From the NCBI RefSeq assembly GCF_025567045.1, contig NZ_JAOQJK010000006.1:175816-239815 (forward strand): a DNA stretch of 64,000 bases. Reading direction: 5' to 3'. Made by a program: the position numbers and the translations under genes. This document shows positions 17,214-26,653 of the stretch, in pieces. The notes beneath the pieces were generated by a model that was not told where the DNA came from, ran no database searches, and worked only from the letters and a program-made list of their open reading frames with translations. The first letter of the stretch is position 1, and the number at the start of each line of letters is the position of its first letter. This DNA comes from Barnesiella propionica. GTDB taxonomy: Bacteria; Bacteroidota; Bacteroidia; Bacteroidales; Barnesiellaceae.

Positions 17214-18521
17214 TTAATCGATCTCTTCATCGGCTTCATAACCACCCATTTCACGTATAGCATTCTTCAACATAACGTATTGTTGGAAAAGATGGTTCAC
17301 GGGGATTTCGTCCTGAGTGTAATCATGCATAGGGCTCTTCAGGAAGAAACTCAGGAAACGCTGTGTTCCATAACGTCCTGCGCGTGCAGCCAGATCGCTC
17401 AACAATACAAGGTCAAGCAACAAAGGAGCTGCCAGGATAGAATCACGGCAAAGGAAATTGATTTTTATCTGCATAGGATATCCCATCCATCCGAAAATAT
17501 CGATATTATCCCATCCTTCTTTATTGTCATTACGGGGAGGATAATAGTTTATACGTACTTTATGATAGTAATCGGAGTATAAATCAGGTTGATCTTCGGG
17601 AATAAGAATAGATTCCAGAGTAGATAGTTTACTAACTTCTTTTGTACGGAAGTTCGCAGGTTCGTCCAGCACCAGACCGTCACGGTTACCTAATATGTTA
17701 GTAGAGAACCAACCGTCCAGACCGAGACAACGGGTTCCGATAATAGGTGCGAATCCTGATTTAACCAATGTCTGACCTGTTTTAAAGTCTTTACCGGCAA
17801 TAGGCATTTTTGTTTTTTCTGCCATTTCCCACATTGCAGGAATATCGACAGTTGTATTAGGAGCACCCATAATGAAAGGAGCTCCTTCGGCTAAAGCTGC
17901 ATAAGCATAGCACATAGAAGGAGCAATATGTTCCTTGTCATCATCTTTCATAGCCTGCTCCAAAGCAGCTAAAGAACCGTGTACCGGTTCATATACAGGT
18001 ACATATATTTCGGTAGAGGCCGCCCAGATAACTACAACACGTTTGCAATTATTATCTTTCTTGAATTTACGAATATCTTCGCGAAGCTGCTCCATCATAT
18101 CCCAACGGTTCTTACAATCCTTTACATTTTCACCGTCCAGACGTTTTGCATAGTTATGGTCGAAAGCAGCCTTCATAGGAACGATCTTTTCCAGTTCATC
18201 CTTAACCGGATTGATATCTTTTTCCTTCAATACTTCGCAATTAATAGCCGATTCATAAGCATTTGCAGGATAAACATCCCATGCACCGAATACAATATCA
18301 TTCAAGTTGGCCAATGAAACAATGTCACCATAATGTTTATACTGCTTATTCGCTCCTTTTCCTACACGAATCTTATCGTATTGCGTCATAGAGCCGACAG
18401 GTTTTGCCAACCCTTTGCGAGCCATCAAAACTCCTGTCATAAAAGTTGAAGTAACAGCACCTAAGCCTACACAAAGTACGCCCAATTTTCCTTCAGCTTT
18501 TTCCACATTAATTTTTTCCAT
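17214..18521 (-). CDS. Myo-inositol-1-phosphate synthase (MIPS)
   Basis: NAD-dependent isomerase that converts glucose 6-phosphate to myo-inositol 1-phosphate. A Rossmann start VLCVGLGAVTSTFMTG (15-30), the GKDFKTGQT block, the STNILGNRDG block (the family's SYNHLGNNDG) and the KINFLCRDSILAAPL block identify it. The length of 435 is in the shorter bacterial/archaeal range. It is the last gene of a five-gene minus-strand inositol-lipid cluster, separated from the HAD gene by 208 bp in which I see no clear promoter. Role: provides the inositol headgroup for inositol phospholipid or sphingolipid. Confidence 0.94.
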   Translation of the reverse strand: MEKINVEKAEGKLGVLCVGLGAVTSTFMTGVLMARKGLAKPVGSMTQYDKIRVGKGANKQYKHYGDIVSLANLNDIVFGAWDVYPANAYESAINCEVLKEKDINPVKDELEKIVPMKAAFDHNYAKRLDGENVKDCKNRWDMMEQLREDIRKFKKDNNCKRVVVIWAASTEIYVPVYEPVHGSLAALEQAMKDDDKEHIAPSMCYAYAALAEGAPFIMGAPNTTVDIPAMWEMAEKTKMPIAGKDFKTGQTLVKSGFAPIIGTRCLGLDGWFSTNILGNRDGLVLDEPANFRTKEVSKLSTLESILIPEDQPDLYSDYYHKVRINYYPPRNDNKEGWDNIDIFGWMGYPMQIKINFLCRDSILAAPLLLDLVLLSDLAARAGRYGTQRFLSFFLKSPMHDYTQDEIPVNHLFQQYVMLKNAIREMGGYEADEEID

Positions 18522-18729
18522 AATCTTCTTCTCGTTAAAAAATAACTGTATTTATAGTTTATTTTGCTTTCTTTATCCAAAAAACTTAGTAAAGATAGGG
18601 CGATTTTTTATGATAAAAAATCTTTTACGCCTAATTATTGCATGAGCAACATTAATATTTGCAATTTTTTGTATTAAAAAATACTTTTATATTAAAACTA
18701 CTCGTTATAAAGCACCATATATTAAAATA

Positions 18730-19437
18730 TCACAATAAAAAATCCCTCAACTGTCCGAAATTCGTAATTATATTTTTATGTTTTACAGCATTTTCTTCCT
18801 CACTCCACGGTTTACCTTTGATCCATATTGCCTGGCATCCCAAACTCTCGGCGGGACAAATATCTTTTTTATAGCTATCTCCCACCACTACTACCTCTGA
18901 AGGTAATAAGCCCAACGCTTTCACCCCCATTTCGAATATAGCCGGGTCGGGTTTCCGTACACCTACTACTGCCGATTCTATAATGGAATCGAACAATCCC
19001 AAAAGCCCGAAATCTTTAAGTACTGTCTCTATATTGCCATAAAAATTGGAAACCAAAACCACAGGATATTTAACTTTAATTTCACATATCAACTCTTTTG
19101 CGTTATTAACACAATATTTTGCCCGATTATAGCAGTATTCTGCTATATCGGAGGAGAAAAACCGATACTTCTTATCTAAATAACCTTCATCGGTAAGATT
19201 CCGCAGTTCCAACTCCATCTTGATCCGCAACAAATCTCTAAAATTATGTTCCGGCTTAATATATGGATTACGGGCCAATGCCCTTTCGGCATAAACATAC
19301 GCATTCCGAAATTGTTCTTTATTCACCGGAATCCGACTCTCCTGATACCCATCCCAAATAACTTCACTCCAATGGTCTCCATTCGAGTCTATTGTTCCGC
19401 CATAATCAAAAATTATTCCTTTTACATCCATCATCAT
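18730..19437 (-). CDS. HAD-superfamily phosphatase in inositol-lipid cluster
   Basis: HAD hydrolase of 235 residues with a helical cap (about 20-110). Motif I is FDYGGTID (nucleophile Asp11, but Gly13 in place of the second Asp), motif II VLVSNF, motif III Lys in VRKPDPAIF and motif IV VVVGDSYKKD. Context suggests it removes the phosphate from phosphatidylinositol phosphate or from inositol phosphate. The Gly in place of the acid/base Asp occurs in part of the superfamily and may alter the rate or reaction. The start is one of three adjacent ATG codons (19437, 19434, 19431), 5 bp after the upstream gene. Confidence 0.82.
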   Translation of the reverse strand: MMMDVKGIIFDYGGTIDSNGDHWSEVIWDGYQESRIPVNKEQFRNAYVYAERALARNPYIKPEHNFRDLLRIKMELELRNLTDEGYLDKKYRFFSSDIAEYCYNRAKYCVNNAKELICEIKVKYPVVLVSNFYGNIETVLKDFGLLGLFDSIIESAVVGVRKPDPAIFEMGVKALGLLPSEVVVVGDSYKKDICPAESLGCQAIWIKGKPWSEEENAVKHKNIITNFGQLRDFLL

Positions 19438-19442
19438 CCGGT

Positions 19443-20363
19443 TTATTTGGCAGTAAGCTCAAGAGTAAATTCTTTACATATATTTTCATGCCTCCGTACC
19501 ATATATATCAACATGATATTCAAGACCGTAATCTCAAATACGAAATATAGCCACGGCATGTCGATAAATAACGCTATAAATAACGCTATAACTCTCGTAT
19601 TGAAAGAAAGCATATTGGTATATTTCATCAACGGTTTACTTTTGGCACGGAAACGTTCCCTGAATTCCAGTGGGATTTCTTCTCCGTATTTTTCTTTCAA
19701 TACTTTGCGAAACCGTTGCATGTTAGGAGTAAAACTTTCCTGAGTCTTTGTATAATTGCGATAAAAGAACAACACCAGTTTCCTGAAAAAATCTCTTTTC
19801 CAGGACAGGGATTTGAAATTACGGGTCAATTGTTCCGTATCATCTAATTCGCTGCCCGATTTCCCCTTTAAAAAATAGAGGTGAAAATTCCGGTAATAAT
19901 CGGCCATAGAGGCTTGGGTTGCATGAAAATAGCCTGCGACTACAGCCAAAACAAAAATATATCCGCTCCAGCCTTCAAAATGCATCATGCGCAAGCATAT
20001 TGCCACATATATGGTAACGAACCATAAATCTCCGCTGACTCCGTCCAGTATGCGGCCTATACGTGAAAATTGTTTTGTCATGCGGGCCAATTGGCCGTCT
20101 GCACTATCATACGAGTTGGCCCAAACGAGCAAAAACATACCCAATACATTCAACCATAAATCGTTATAATAAAATAACACACCAGCCGCTACCCCCAAAA
20201 ATATCGAAGCAATGGTAACGGCATTAGGTTTTACCCCCAAACGTTCGAAAAGAAGCGCCCACCGGTAACCGACAGGCCGATAAAACCATAAATCTATAGT
20301 TTCTTCGGTATCCATCGATTTGAGCGTATCCTGTAATGAAACTTTAGGTCTCGATTCTTTCAT
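19443..20363 (-). CDS. CDP-alcohol phosphatidyltransferase (inositol-lipid cluster)
   Basis: Integral membrane enzyme of 306 residues that joins an alcohol phosphate to a CDP-activated partner. The signature starts correctly as D86-x2-D89-G-x2-A-R94 and continues to G103-x3-D107, but the fourth Asp falls at 112, one residue later than the consensus D-x3-D. About six membrane helices are present. In this context it probably makes phosphatidylinositol phosphate, or uses a CDP-inositol donor if the neighbouring nucleotidyltransferase makes one. It sits between the ATP-grasp and HAD genes with gaps of 20 and 5 bp. Confidence 0.87.
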   Translation of the reverse strand: MKESRPKVSLQDTLKSMDTEETIDLWFYRPVGYRWALLFERLGVKPNAVTIASIFLGVAAGVLFYYNDLWLNVLGMFLLVWANSYDSADGQLARMTKQFSRIGRILDGVSGDLWFVTIYVAICLRMMHFEGWSGYIFVLAVVAGYFHATQASMADYYRNFHLYFLKGKSGSELDDTEQLTRNFKSLSWKRDFFRKLVLFFYRNYTKTQESFTPNMQRFRKVLKEKYGEEIPLEFRERFRAKSKPLMKYTNMLSFNTRVIALFIALFIDMPWLYFVFEITVLNIMLIYMVRRHENICKEFTLELTAK

Positions 20364-20383
20364 CCTTTATACTTTTTCTATAC

Positions 20384-21244
20384 TTATATTTTTTCAATCA
20401 ATTTTTTTATACACGACGCTATATGCGGAGCAGCTTCGCTACGACAAGGCGCAAAACTAGGCCAGTCATTAAAATCAATAATGCGTATGACCCCTTCCGG
20501 AGATATTACGCAATCACCGCCATACACGTGTACTTTTAATACGTCGGCCGCAACTTCACATATCTCTCGCATTGCTGCCACTTCAAATGGTATACCGGTC
20601 GCCTTCCCATTAATAGCTTCCAAACCGAACTTACTATGATTCATATCAAAAGGATAAAACCAATAAAAAAACGGTGAATCTTTTACTCCGTAAAATTTAA
20701 CAAGGTCTCCTACCAGATGTTTATTAATAACGGCTCTTTTAATTCCACGCAAAGCATATTCACTTAATACGTCTTGAGCTTCTTGCTCATGACGAACATA
20801 GCTCACATCCTCTTTATGCATCGCATGGAAATCACCTCGTTTAATCCAACAGTTCGTAAAATTATGGGCTTCCAATTGTCCGGTCACATTTTCTTCTGTA
20901 GAAACGATCAGGCTTTCGGGGTATGGTACCCGATTATCTATCAAGATGCGTGTCATTTTTTCCCGTGTACAGTTTTCTATGCCAAAGCCTGAATTAACGA
21001 CAAGTGCCCCTTCCGTTTCTTTTTGTTGCAATAATTTTATCGACGCCTGTTCTCTGCACATATTCACAATCACATCTTCAGAAACTTCTCCTTGCAAGAA
21101 CTGATCTTCGGAATAGAATGTTATTCCATATCCTTCTTTTTCCAGATTTTCCATAGTTAACCTGAAAATCGCGGCATCATTGCCAATATGATTAGGAGAA
21201 TATGCCCCGGCTCTCATGATCCCGGCTATTTTCATTTTTTTCAT
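20384..21244 (-). CDS. ATP-grasp protein of the inositol-lipid cluster
   Basis: A 286-residue protein with the ATP-grasp fold: NCWIKRGD with a probable ATP-binding Lys135, the central strand VINKHLVGDLVKF (172-184), VYGGDCVISP and the metal-binding end RIIDFNDWPSF (254-264). ATP-grasp enzymes form carboxylate-amine bonds, but inositol-polyphosphate kinases (ITPK) share the fold and carry a similar DxNxFP ending. Inside an inositol-lipid cluster either an inositol-phosphate kinase or an amino-acid ligase acting on the lipid headgroup is possible. It lies 13 bp after the nucleotidyltransferase. Function inferred only from fold and neighbours. Confidence 0.78.
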   Translation of the reverse strand: MKKMKIAGIMRAGAYSPNHIGNDAAIFRLTMENLEKEGYGITFYSEDQFLQGEVSEDVIVNMCREQASIKLLQQKETEGALVVNSGFGIENCTREKMTRILIDNRVPYPESLIVSTEENVTGQLEAHNFTNCWIKRGDFHAMHKEDVSYVRHEQEAQDVLSEYALRGIKRAVINKHLVGDLVKFYGVKDSPFFYWFYPFDMNHSKFGLEAINGKATGIPFEVAAMREICEVAADVLKVHVYGGDCVISPEGVIRIIDFNDWPSFAPCRSEAAPHIASCIKKLIEKI

Positions 21245-21257
21245 GCTCCTTATGTAT

Positions 21258-21956
21258 TTATCTTTTTACAAAAGATTCCGCCTTTGGTATATCGCCGGCA
21301 TGGTCCACATCTATTATTTTTCCAAAAGGGAAAGCCCGGAGTATCAATCCCGACTCAACCAAAGCACGCTGATAATTACGCATGCGTGAAACTCCAGCTT
21401 CTATTGTATTCTCCAATACATTTATAGCAGGAGAAGTCAGAGCATAAATACCGCCCGATATATACCGGGCTCCTTCATAGTAGCTATCTTTAAATCCATC
21501 TATGCTCAAATCATCCCTTGTCGATACGTACAATGGTTTTTCATCGTCTATATAATCGGTTACGGCCATCAAGCCGTCCAGCCTGTTATCTGCTTCAAAA
21601 GCCTGTATATACGACGCGAATTCATCTTCGCGAAACATAGTGTCCACTGTGGTAAGACAGAATTTCCCGTTTTTCAGAAATGATCGCAACTCATAAAAAC
21701 TATGCATAGAACTAGGCGTAGATTTTACTACAAGGTTCAAAGGAACAGGGCATGAAACGGCATCGAGATATTCTTTTACCCCGGTCATTTCCTGATTGAC
21801 AATAATGCTTATACTTTCAGCATTATTCTCCGTAAAAATACGTATAAGACGCCCTATCATCGTTTCGCCGTTGATATTCACCAACGGCTTCGGAGTTTTC
21901 ACACCCTCTTCCACCAGACGAGATCCCTCGCCTGCTGCAATAATCGCATATTTCAT
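21258..21956 (-). CDS. NTP transferase family nucleotidyltransferase (inositol-lipid cluster)
   Basis: A 232-residue nucleotidyltransferase with the N-terminal AIIAAGEGSRL motif (4-14), TPKPLVNINGETMI with the catalytic Lys, and a metal-site Asp in LTTVDTMF. It belongs to the sugar-1-phosphate/inositol-1-phosphate nucleotidyltransferase group. With a MIPS and a CDP-alcohol phosphatidyltransferase in the same operon, activation of inositol 1-phosphate to CDP-inositol, as in archaeal di-inositol-phosphate synthesis, is a reasonable inference. It is probably the first gene of the cluster unless transcription enters from pdxA, 50 bp upstream. Confidence 0.82.
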   Translation of the reverse strand: MKYAIIAAGEGSRLVEEGVKTPKPLVNINGETMIGRLIRIFTENNAESISIIVNQEMTGVKEYLDAVSCPVPLNLVVKSTPSSMHSFYELRSFLKNGKFCLTTVDTMFREDEFASYIQAFEADNRLDGLMAVTDYIDDEKPLYVSTRDDLSIDGFKDSYYEGARYISGGIYALTSPAINVLENTIEAGVSRMRNYQRALVESGLILRAFPFGKIIDVDHAGDIPKAESFVKR

Positions 21957-22006
21957 TTACTTTTGTTTTAAAGCCATCGGAACATATCTTATGCTCCTCT
22001 TGTCAC

Positions 22007-23110
22007 TTAATCTTTATCGGTATCGGCAGTCAGGTCCAGCACTTCATTATCGCCACTCTTATCATAATATTGCTTACGAAGAGGAGAGGCATGCATTTCG
22101 ATATAATTTTTCCGGTTCCGATACACGTCTATTGCCAGATACAAAGCATGACGGAATGATTCTTCCGAAGCTTTCCCCTGCCCGGCAATGTCGTAAGCGG
22201 TACCATGATCGGGAGACGTGCGAACGTAGGGAAGTCCGGCTGTGAAATTCACGCCGTCATCCATAGCTATAGCCTTAAACGGAGCCAATCCTTGGTCATG
22301 GTACATTGCCAATACTCCGTCAAAGCTTTTATAGTGTTCTGTTCCGAAAAATCCATCAGCAGGATAAGGTCCGAAACATAACAATCCTTTGTCATTACAT
22401 TCCTGTATAGCAGGAATTATTTTTTCTTCCTCATCCGTTCCTAACAGACCGGAATCACCGGCATGCGGATTTAGAGAAAGAACAGCTATACGGGGCTTCA
22501 CAATACCGAAATCCTGTATAAGGGATTTATGAAAAACCTGTAATTTTTGGATAATCGCCTCTTTCGTTACATGGGCCGATACCTCCGATAAAGGCAAATG
22601 ACCTGTTACCAAAGCTACCCTGAGTGTATCATTAAGAAGTATCATCAACGCACGGGCGCCGTTTCCCAATTTCCGTTCCAGATATTCGGTATGTCCGGGA
22701 AAATCAAATTTATCGGACTGGATATTATGTTTATTGATAGGAGCCGTAAGGAGCACATCAATCAGCCCGGATTCCATATCGTCCGTAGCTCTTTCCAAAG
22801 CTGCAAAAGCCGCTTCACCCGCTTGGGGGGTAGAACGCCCTATTTCCACTTTCACTTCTTCGTCTATACAGTTTATAATGTTGAGCTTACCTTCGTCTAT
22901 CTGGTCGGCACTGTTCACGATATTGAAATTAACAGGAGCCATATCCAAAGCTTTACGATGATATGCCGCAACTTTGGCCGAACCGTATACCACAGGAGTA
23001 CATAGCTCTACTATACGCGGATCGCTCAGCGTTTTAAGTATGACTTCGTAACCTATTCCGTTAATATCACCTTGAGTAATACCGACTTTTATTTTATATT
23101 CCTGATCCAT
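22007..23110 (-). CDS. pdxA: 4-hydroxythreonine-4-phosphate dehydrogenase PdxA
   Basis: NAD-dependent oxidative decarboxylase in the DXP-dependent pyridoxal 5'-phosphate pathway. The conserved ITQGDINGIGYEV (N-terminus), metal-site His in FPGHTEYLE, LNPHAGDSGLLG, AMYHDQGLAPFK and VRTSPDHGTAYDIAG are all visible. Length 367 is slightly longer than the enterobacterial form, with a short charged C-terminal tail. It lies directly upstream of the inositol-lipid genes and downstream of rlmN, same strand. Confidence 0.96.
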   Translation of the reverse strand: MDQEYKIKVGITQGDINGIGYEVILKTLSDPRIVELCTPVVYGSAKVAAYHRKALDMAPVNFNIVNSADQIDEGKLNIINCIDEEVKVEIGRSTPQAGEAAFAALERATDDMESGLIDVLLTAPINKHNIQSDKFDFPGHTEYLERKLGNGARALMILLNDTLRVALVTGHLPLSEVSAHVTKEAIIQKLQVFHKSLIQDFGIVKPRIAVLSLNPHAGDSGLLGTDEEEKIIPAIQECNDKGLLCFGPYPADGFFGTEHYKSFDGVLAMYHDQGLAPFKAIAMDDGVNFTAGLPYVRTSPDHGTAYDIAGQGKASEESFRHALYLAIDVYRNRKNYIEMHASPLRKQYYDKSGDNEVLDLTADTDKD

Positions 23111-23231
23111 AATAACTTATCAATTATTCTTTCATTCATCGTACTCCCGGAAAAATCATTTTTAAATATTTTCCCTTAATGAACCGACTAAGATAGACAA
23201 AATTTACGATATCGTAAAAAATTAGGCTCAA

Positions 23232-24269
23232 CTATTTAGTAAAACCATTTTGATTACCCGACTTACGGGCTGTTGAAAGCATACCGCATGCAGCAAATAT
23301 ATCTTCTCCCCGGGAAGATCGTATCGTTGCGGTCACACCTCTTTTATTCAGAACATTACGAAAATCAATCATTGCCTGTTCATCCGAAGTTTTAAGTTCT
23401 ACACCGGGTATTGCATGAAAACGGATTAAATTCACCCGGCAATTCATCCCATTGAGAAGACGGGACAAATCTTCGGCATGCCGACGGGAATCATTATACC
23501 CGTTGAAAAGAATGTACTCGAACGAGAGACGGCGTTGTCCCGAAAAATCGGTTTCACGTAACATATCCAGAACTTTATCCATAGGAAAAGCCTTCTCCAC
23601 AGGCATAATATTCATCCGTTCATCCGGATAAGGAGAATGGAGACTTACGGCAAGATGACAATGGCTTTCATTCAGGAAACGACGTAAACCCGGAATATGC
23701 CCGATAGTGGAAACTGTAATACGCTTGGGGCTCCAGGCAAATCCCCAGGGTTCCGTAAGGATACGCAAAACTTTTAGCAATTCGTCCATATTATCAAAAG
23801 GTTCTCCCATTCCCATAAAAACAATATTTGTCAACATCTCGCTATCCGGAACAGAGACTATCTGGTTTATAATTTCATGGGACGTAAGACTACGCCGGAA
23901 ACCTTGTTTCCCAGTCATACAAAAATGGCAATTCATCTTACATCCCACCTGGGAGGAAACACAAAGGGTAAACCGCTCTTTATCGGGAATATAAACCGAT
24001 TCTACTGAACTGCCCTGCCCTGTTTCGAAAAGATACTTCACGGTACCGTCAACAGAACGCATATCTTCCGCAGGAGCATAATAACCGACATCGTATAATG
24101 AAGATAAATTGTCCCGATTATTTTTTGACAGATTAGTCATTTCGTCAATCGAATTTACACGGTGTCCGTAAATCCAGGACGCTATCTGCTTTGCTGTAAA
24201 ACGAGGCATTCCTAACCGGACTACAATCTCTTGCAATTCTTCGATAGTCTTTCCTGCTAAATGTTCCAT
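23232..24269 (-). CDS. rlmN: Dual-specificity RNA methyltransferase RlmN
   Basis: Radical-SAM enzyme that methylates C2 of A2503 in 23S rRNA and A37 of some tRNAs. The cluster motif CKMNCHFC is preceded by CVSSQVG; the MGMGEPFDN and RITVSTIGH blocks and the catalytic Cys in FAACGMLS near the C-terminus are present. The frame extends to 24302, but ATG 24269 (MEHLAGKTIEEL) has a good TTAGGAGA ribosome site and gives 345 residues, the normal length. Confidence 0.96.
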   Translation of the reverse strand: MEHLAGKTIEELQEIVVRLGMPRFTAKQIASWIYGHRVNSIDEMTNLSKNNRDNLSSLYDVGYYAPAEDMRSVDGTVKYLFETGQGSSVESVYIPDKERFTLCVSSQVGCKMNCHFCMTGKQGFRRSLTSHEIINQIVSVPDSEMLTNIVFMGMGEPFDNMDELLKVLRILTEPWGFAWSPKRITVSTIGHIPGLRRFLNESHCHLAVSLHSPYPDERMNIMPVEKAFPMDKVLDMLRETDFSGQRRLSFEYILFNGYNDSRRHAEDLSRLLNGMNCRVNLIRFHAIPGVELKTSDEQAMIDFRNVLNKRGVTATIRSSRGEDIFAACGMLSTARKSGNQNGFTK

Positions 24270-24377
24270 ATTATCGTCTCCTAATTTTTCGCAAACGTAC
24301 ATAAAGTTTTCGGGTTCTAAAAGTTCTTTCTTAAAAATCGAACCTTATCATTCATTCTGTCACAATATAATAAACAA

Positions 24378-24408
24378 CCGGGACCGTCTTATGGTAAGAC
24401 AGCCCCGG
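24378..24408 (-). terminator. Hairpin terminator after the PpiD-like gene
   Basis: CCGGG (24378-24382) pairs with CCCGG (24404-24408) and GTCTT (24386-24390) with AAGAC (24396-24400). On the minus strand a T-rich tract TTGTTTATT follows. Confidence 0.6.
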
Positions 24409-24427
24409 CAAAAATATATAATCTATA

Positions 24428-26539
24428 TTAGAAGAATTTTATAAGTGTATCTTCAATATCGGCTTTATCGCGCAATACATTCAACAACTGACTGTTGATA
24501 GAATACATATAGCTTTGTTCCAGTTTCTGTGACTCTACAGCAGGGTTGAACGGCTGAGCAGAAACATTCTTATTGAATACAGAGAATACATAAACGCCAC
24601 GATTACCTTTAGCCGGTCCCTGAAGTTTTCCATTGTCGGCATAAGGAGCCAAAGCGCTCAAAACAGGTTCATAGCCTACTCCGGCAATAGAAGGAGAGGA
24701 GAAAGAAATAAACTTGGCTGTATCTACTTTCGAATTCATAGCCTGTGCATACGCTTCCAAAGTAGTAGCATTCTTAGCAGCCAGTTCTTTCATGATCATT
24801 TCTGCTTTTTTATCGTTCATCAGCTGAGCTTTCACATAATCTTTAACTTCATCCAGCGGAGCATATCCTTTTTTAGTCACTTTATCCAAAGCTACTACCA
24901 GGAATTTATCCCCCACAGTATAAATTTCGGAAACATCTCCTTTTCCTGCATTGAACGCCCAACGAATAGCCTGACGGGCATCCTCAATTCCGGGAAGAGA
25001 ATAACTTTCAGGTGTAACTTCCATATCCATCACGCTGAAGCTGCTTTCCTTTGCCGATTCAGAAAAAGATTTAGCATCGTTGTTTTTTGCTATGTAACTA
25101 CTTAGACCATTATAAAGGTCGGTATAAGTTTCTGTACTGGGATTCACAGCCATAGAAAGTTCTGCAACTTTATATTTCTTCACCGGAGCCGTGCGTTCCA
25201 AAACTTGTACAATATGCGATCCGGACAAACTTTCTGTCTGGAAATATCCGTTTCCTTGTTCTCCGAATACAGCCTTGATAAAAGCCTTACCTACAGAAGG
25301 AGCCATATTTTCGGTGATCCAGATACCTTCTTCACCCGCTCCTAATTTTTTAGCCAAAGCTTCAAAATCTCCGCCATTCTTCAATACGTTCATAGCACTG
25401 TCAAGTTGAGTGTTCTTTGCTCCGGCTACAGCGATAGGAAAAGATAATAAACGTACTTTTACAGAGTCGGGAGCAACTTTAGATGCCATAAGACGATACA
25501 TCGTATATGTATTGTTTTCAAAAACCGGGCCATTAACCGCATTAATCTGCGCAGTTTCTACAAATTTCCTTACATCAGGTGTCAAGGCTCTTTCTGAAAC
25601 AAAGATATCGGAATAAGGTATATCTGAATTATTATTCACTACATCGGCAACATCAGCGGAAGTAGCAAACTGTTCCTGTACCATATCAAATTTTTCTTTT
25701 ACTTTCGCAAAATCAGCTTTACCCGGAACAATATCTACAGTAATATATTTCAAAGAGCGGCGTTCCGGTGTCTCGAAACGTTTTTTATCCTTATTATAAG
25801 CAGCTTTAAGTTCGCTATCGGATATGACGATAGCCGAATCGGAAACAGTATTGTAAGACTGTACCGCATAAACGATGTCTGCACTTACTTTACCATCTTC
25901 AAACGATGACTCGATATCCAGATTATTAGGCGCTATGGCTTTCGTGATTAACTTAGCGAATTTTTCTATAGCGCGATTCTCCTTTACTTGTTTTTCGAGA
26001 GATAACCACATTTGACGTTGCGGCTCGATCTGTGCCATATTCTCTGCGGTATAGCCATGAGCCTGAGGATCCAGAATTACCTGTACAAAGTTATTCAATG
26101 CCTGACGGTCAAACTGTCCGGTTTGAGGATTGGTAAAATACTGACGTACCATAGGAGAAATATTCTCTCCCTGAAGTAAATCGAACAATTCCTCTTTCGT
26201 TACGGTCATACCCAGTTTTTCTATTTCGTCATTCAGGACAAGCTCATTGACCATTTGGTCAAAAACTTCTTTATTTATACGGGAAGTAGAACCTTCGGGA
26301 AGCGTCATACCTCTTTGTGCATACATCTGCTGCAGTTCTTCCGTCCTGCTTTTAACTCTTTGCTGGAACTCTTCGGTTGTAATCTTCGTTCCGTTTACTT
26401 CCGCAACCTTGTTTTTGTTCATCATAAAAAAGGTGTGACCCGAATTCAAAAAGTCACCTACAATAAAAGCAAGCAGAGCCACCCCGATCACAATAACGAG
26501 AAGGCCGGCTTTACCCCTGATTTTTTCTAATGTAGCCAT
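24428..26539 (-). CDS. PpiD/SurA-like periplasmic foldase (SurA_N, parvulin-like)
   Basis: Membrane-anchored periplasmic chaperone of 703 residues. One N-terminal membrane helix (about 12-30, LLVIVIGVALLAFIVGDFL) is followed by a SurA_N-type helical domain, including NKVAEVNGTKITTEEFQQ. A parvulin-like segment is around 340-440 and a long alpha-helical C-terminus follows. It would assist folding of proteins leaving the Sec channel. The parvulin domain looks divergent, so chaperone rather than isomerase activity may dominate. It is downstream of the CBS protein gene with a gap of 114 bp. Confidence 0.9.
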   Translation of the reverse strand: MATLEKIRGKAGLLVIVIGVALLAFIVGDFLNSGHTFFMMNKNKVAEVNGTKITTEEFQQRVKSRTEELQQMYAQRGMTLPEGSTSRINKEVFDQMVNELVLNDEIEKLGMTVTKEELFDLLQGENISPMVRQYFTNPQTGQFDRQALNNFVQVILDPQAHGYTAENMAQIEPQRQMWLSLEKQVKENRAIEKFAKLITKAIAPNNLDIESSFEDGKVSADIVYAVQSYNTVSDSAIVISDSELKAAYNKDKKRFETPERRSLKYITVDIVPGKADFAKVKEKFDMVQEQFATSADVADVVNNNSDIPYSDIFVSERALTPDVRKFVETAQINAVNGPVFENNTYTMYRLMASKVAPDSVKVRLLSFPIAVAGAKNTQLDSAMNVLKNGGDFEALAKKLGAGEEGIWITENMAPSVGKAFIKAVFGEQGNGYFQTESLSGSHIVQVLERTAPVKKYKVAELSMAVNPSTETYTDLYNGLSSYIAKNNDAKSFSESAKESSFSVMDMEVTPESYSLPGIEDARQAIRWAFNAGKGDVSEIYTVGDKFLVVALDKVTKKGYAPLDEVKDYVKAQLMNDKKAEMIMKELAAKNATTLEAYAQAMNSKVDTAKFISFSSPSIAGVGYEPVLSALAPYADNGKLQGPAKGNRGVYVFSVFNKNVSAQPFNPAVESQKLEQSYMYSINSQLLNVLRDKADIEDTLIKFF

Positions 26540-26653
26540 TGTGTTACTTTGTTATTTTATATTTTTTATTTTATATTTTTTATTTCAAGTCTGTAAGGGC
26601 ACGAAGATACAAAAAATGAATTTATATGACAATGAATAGCAAAAAAAAATCCA

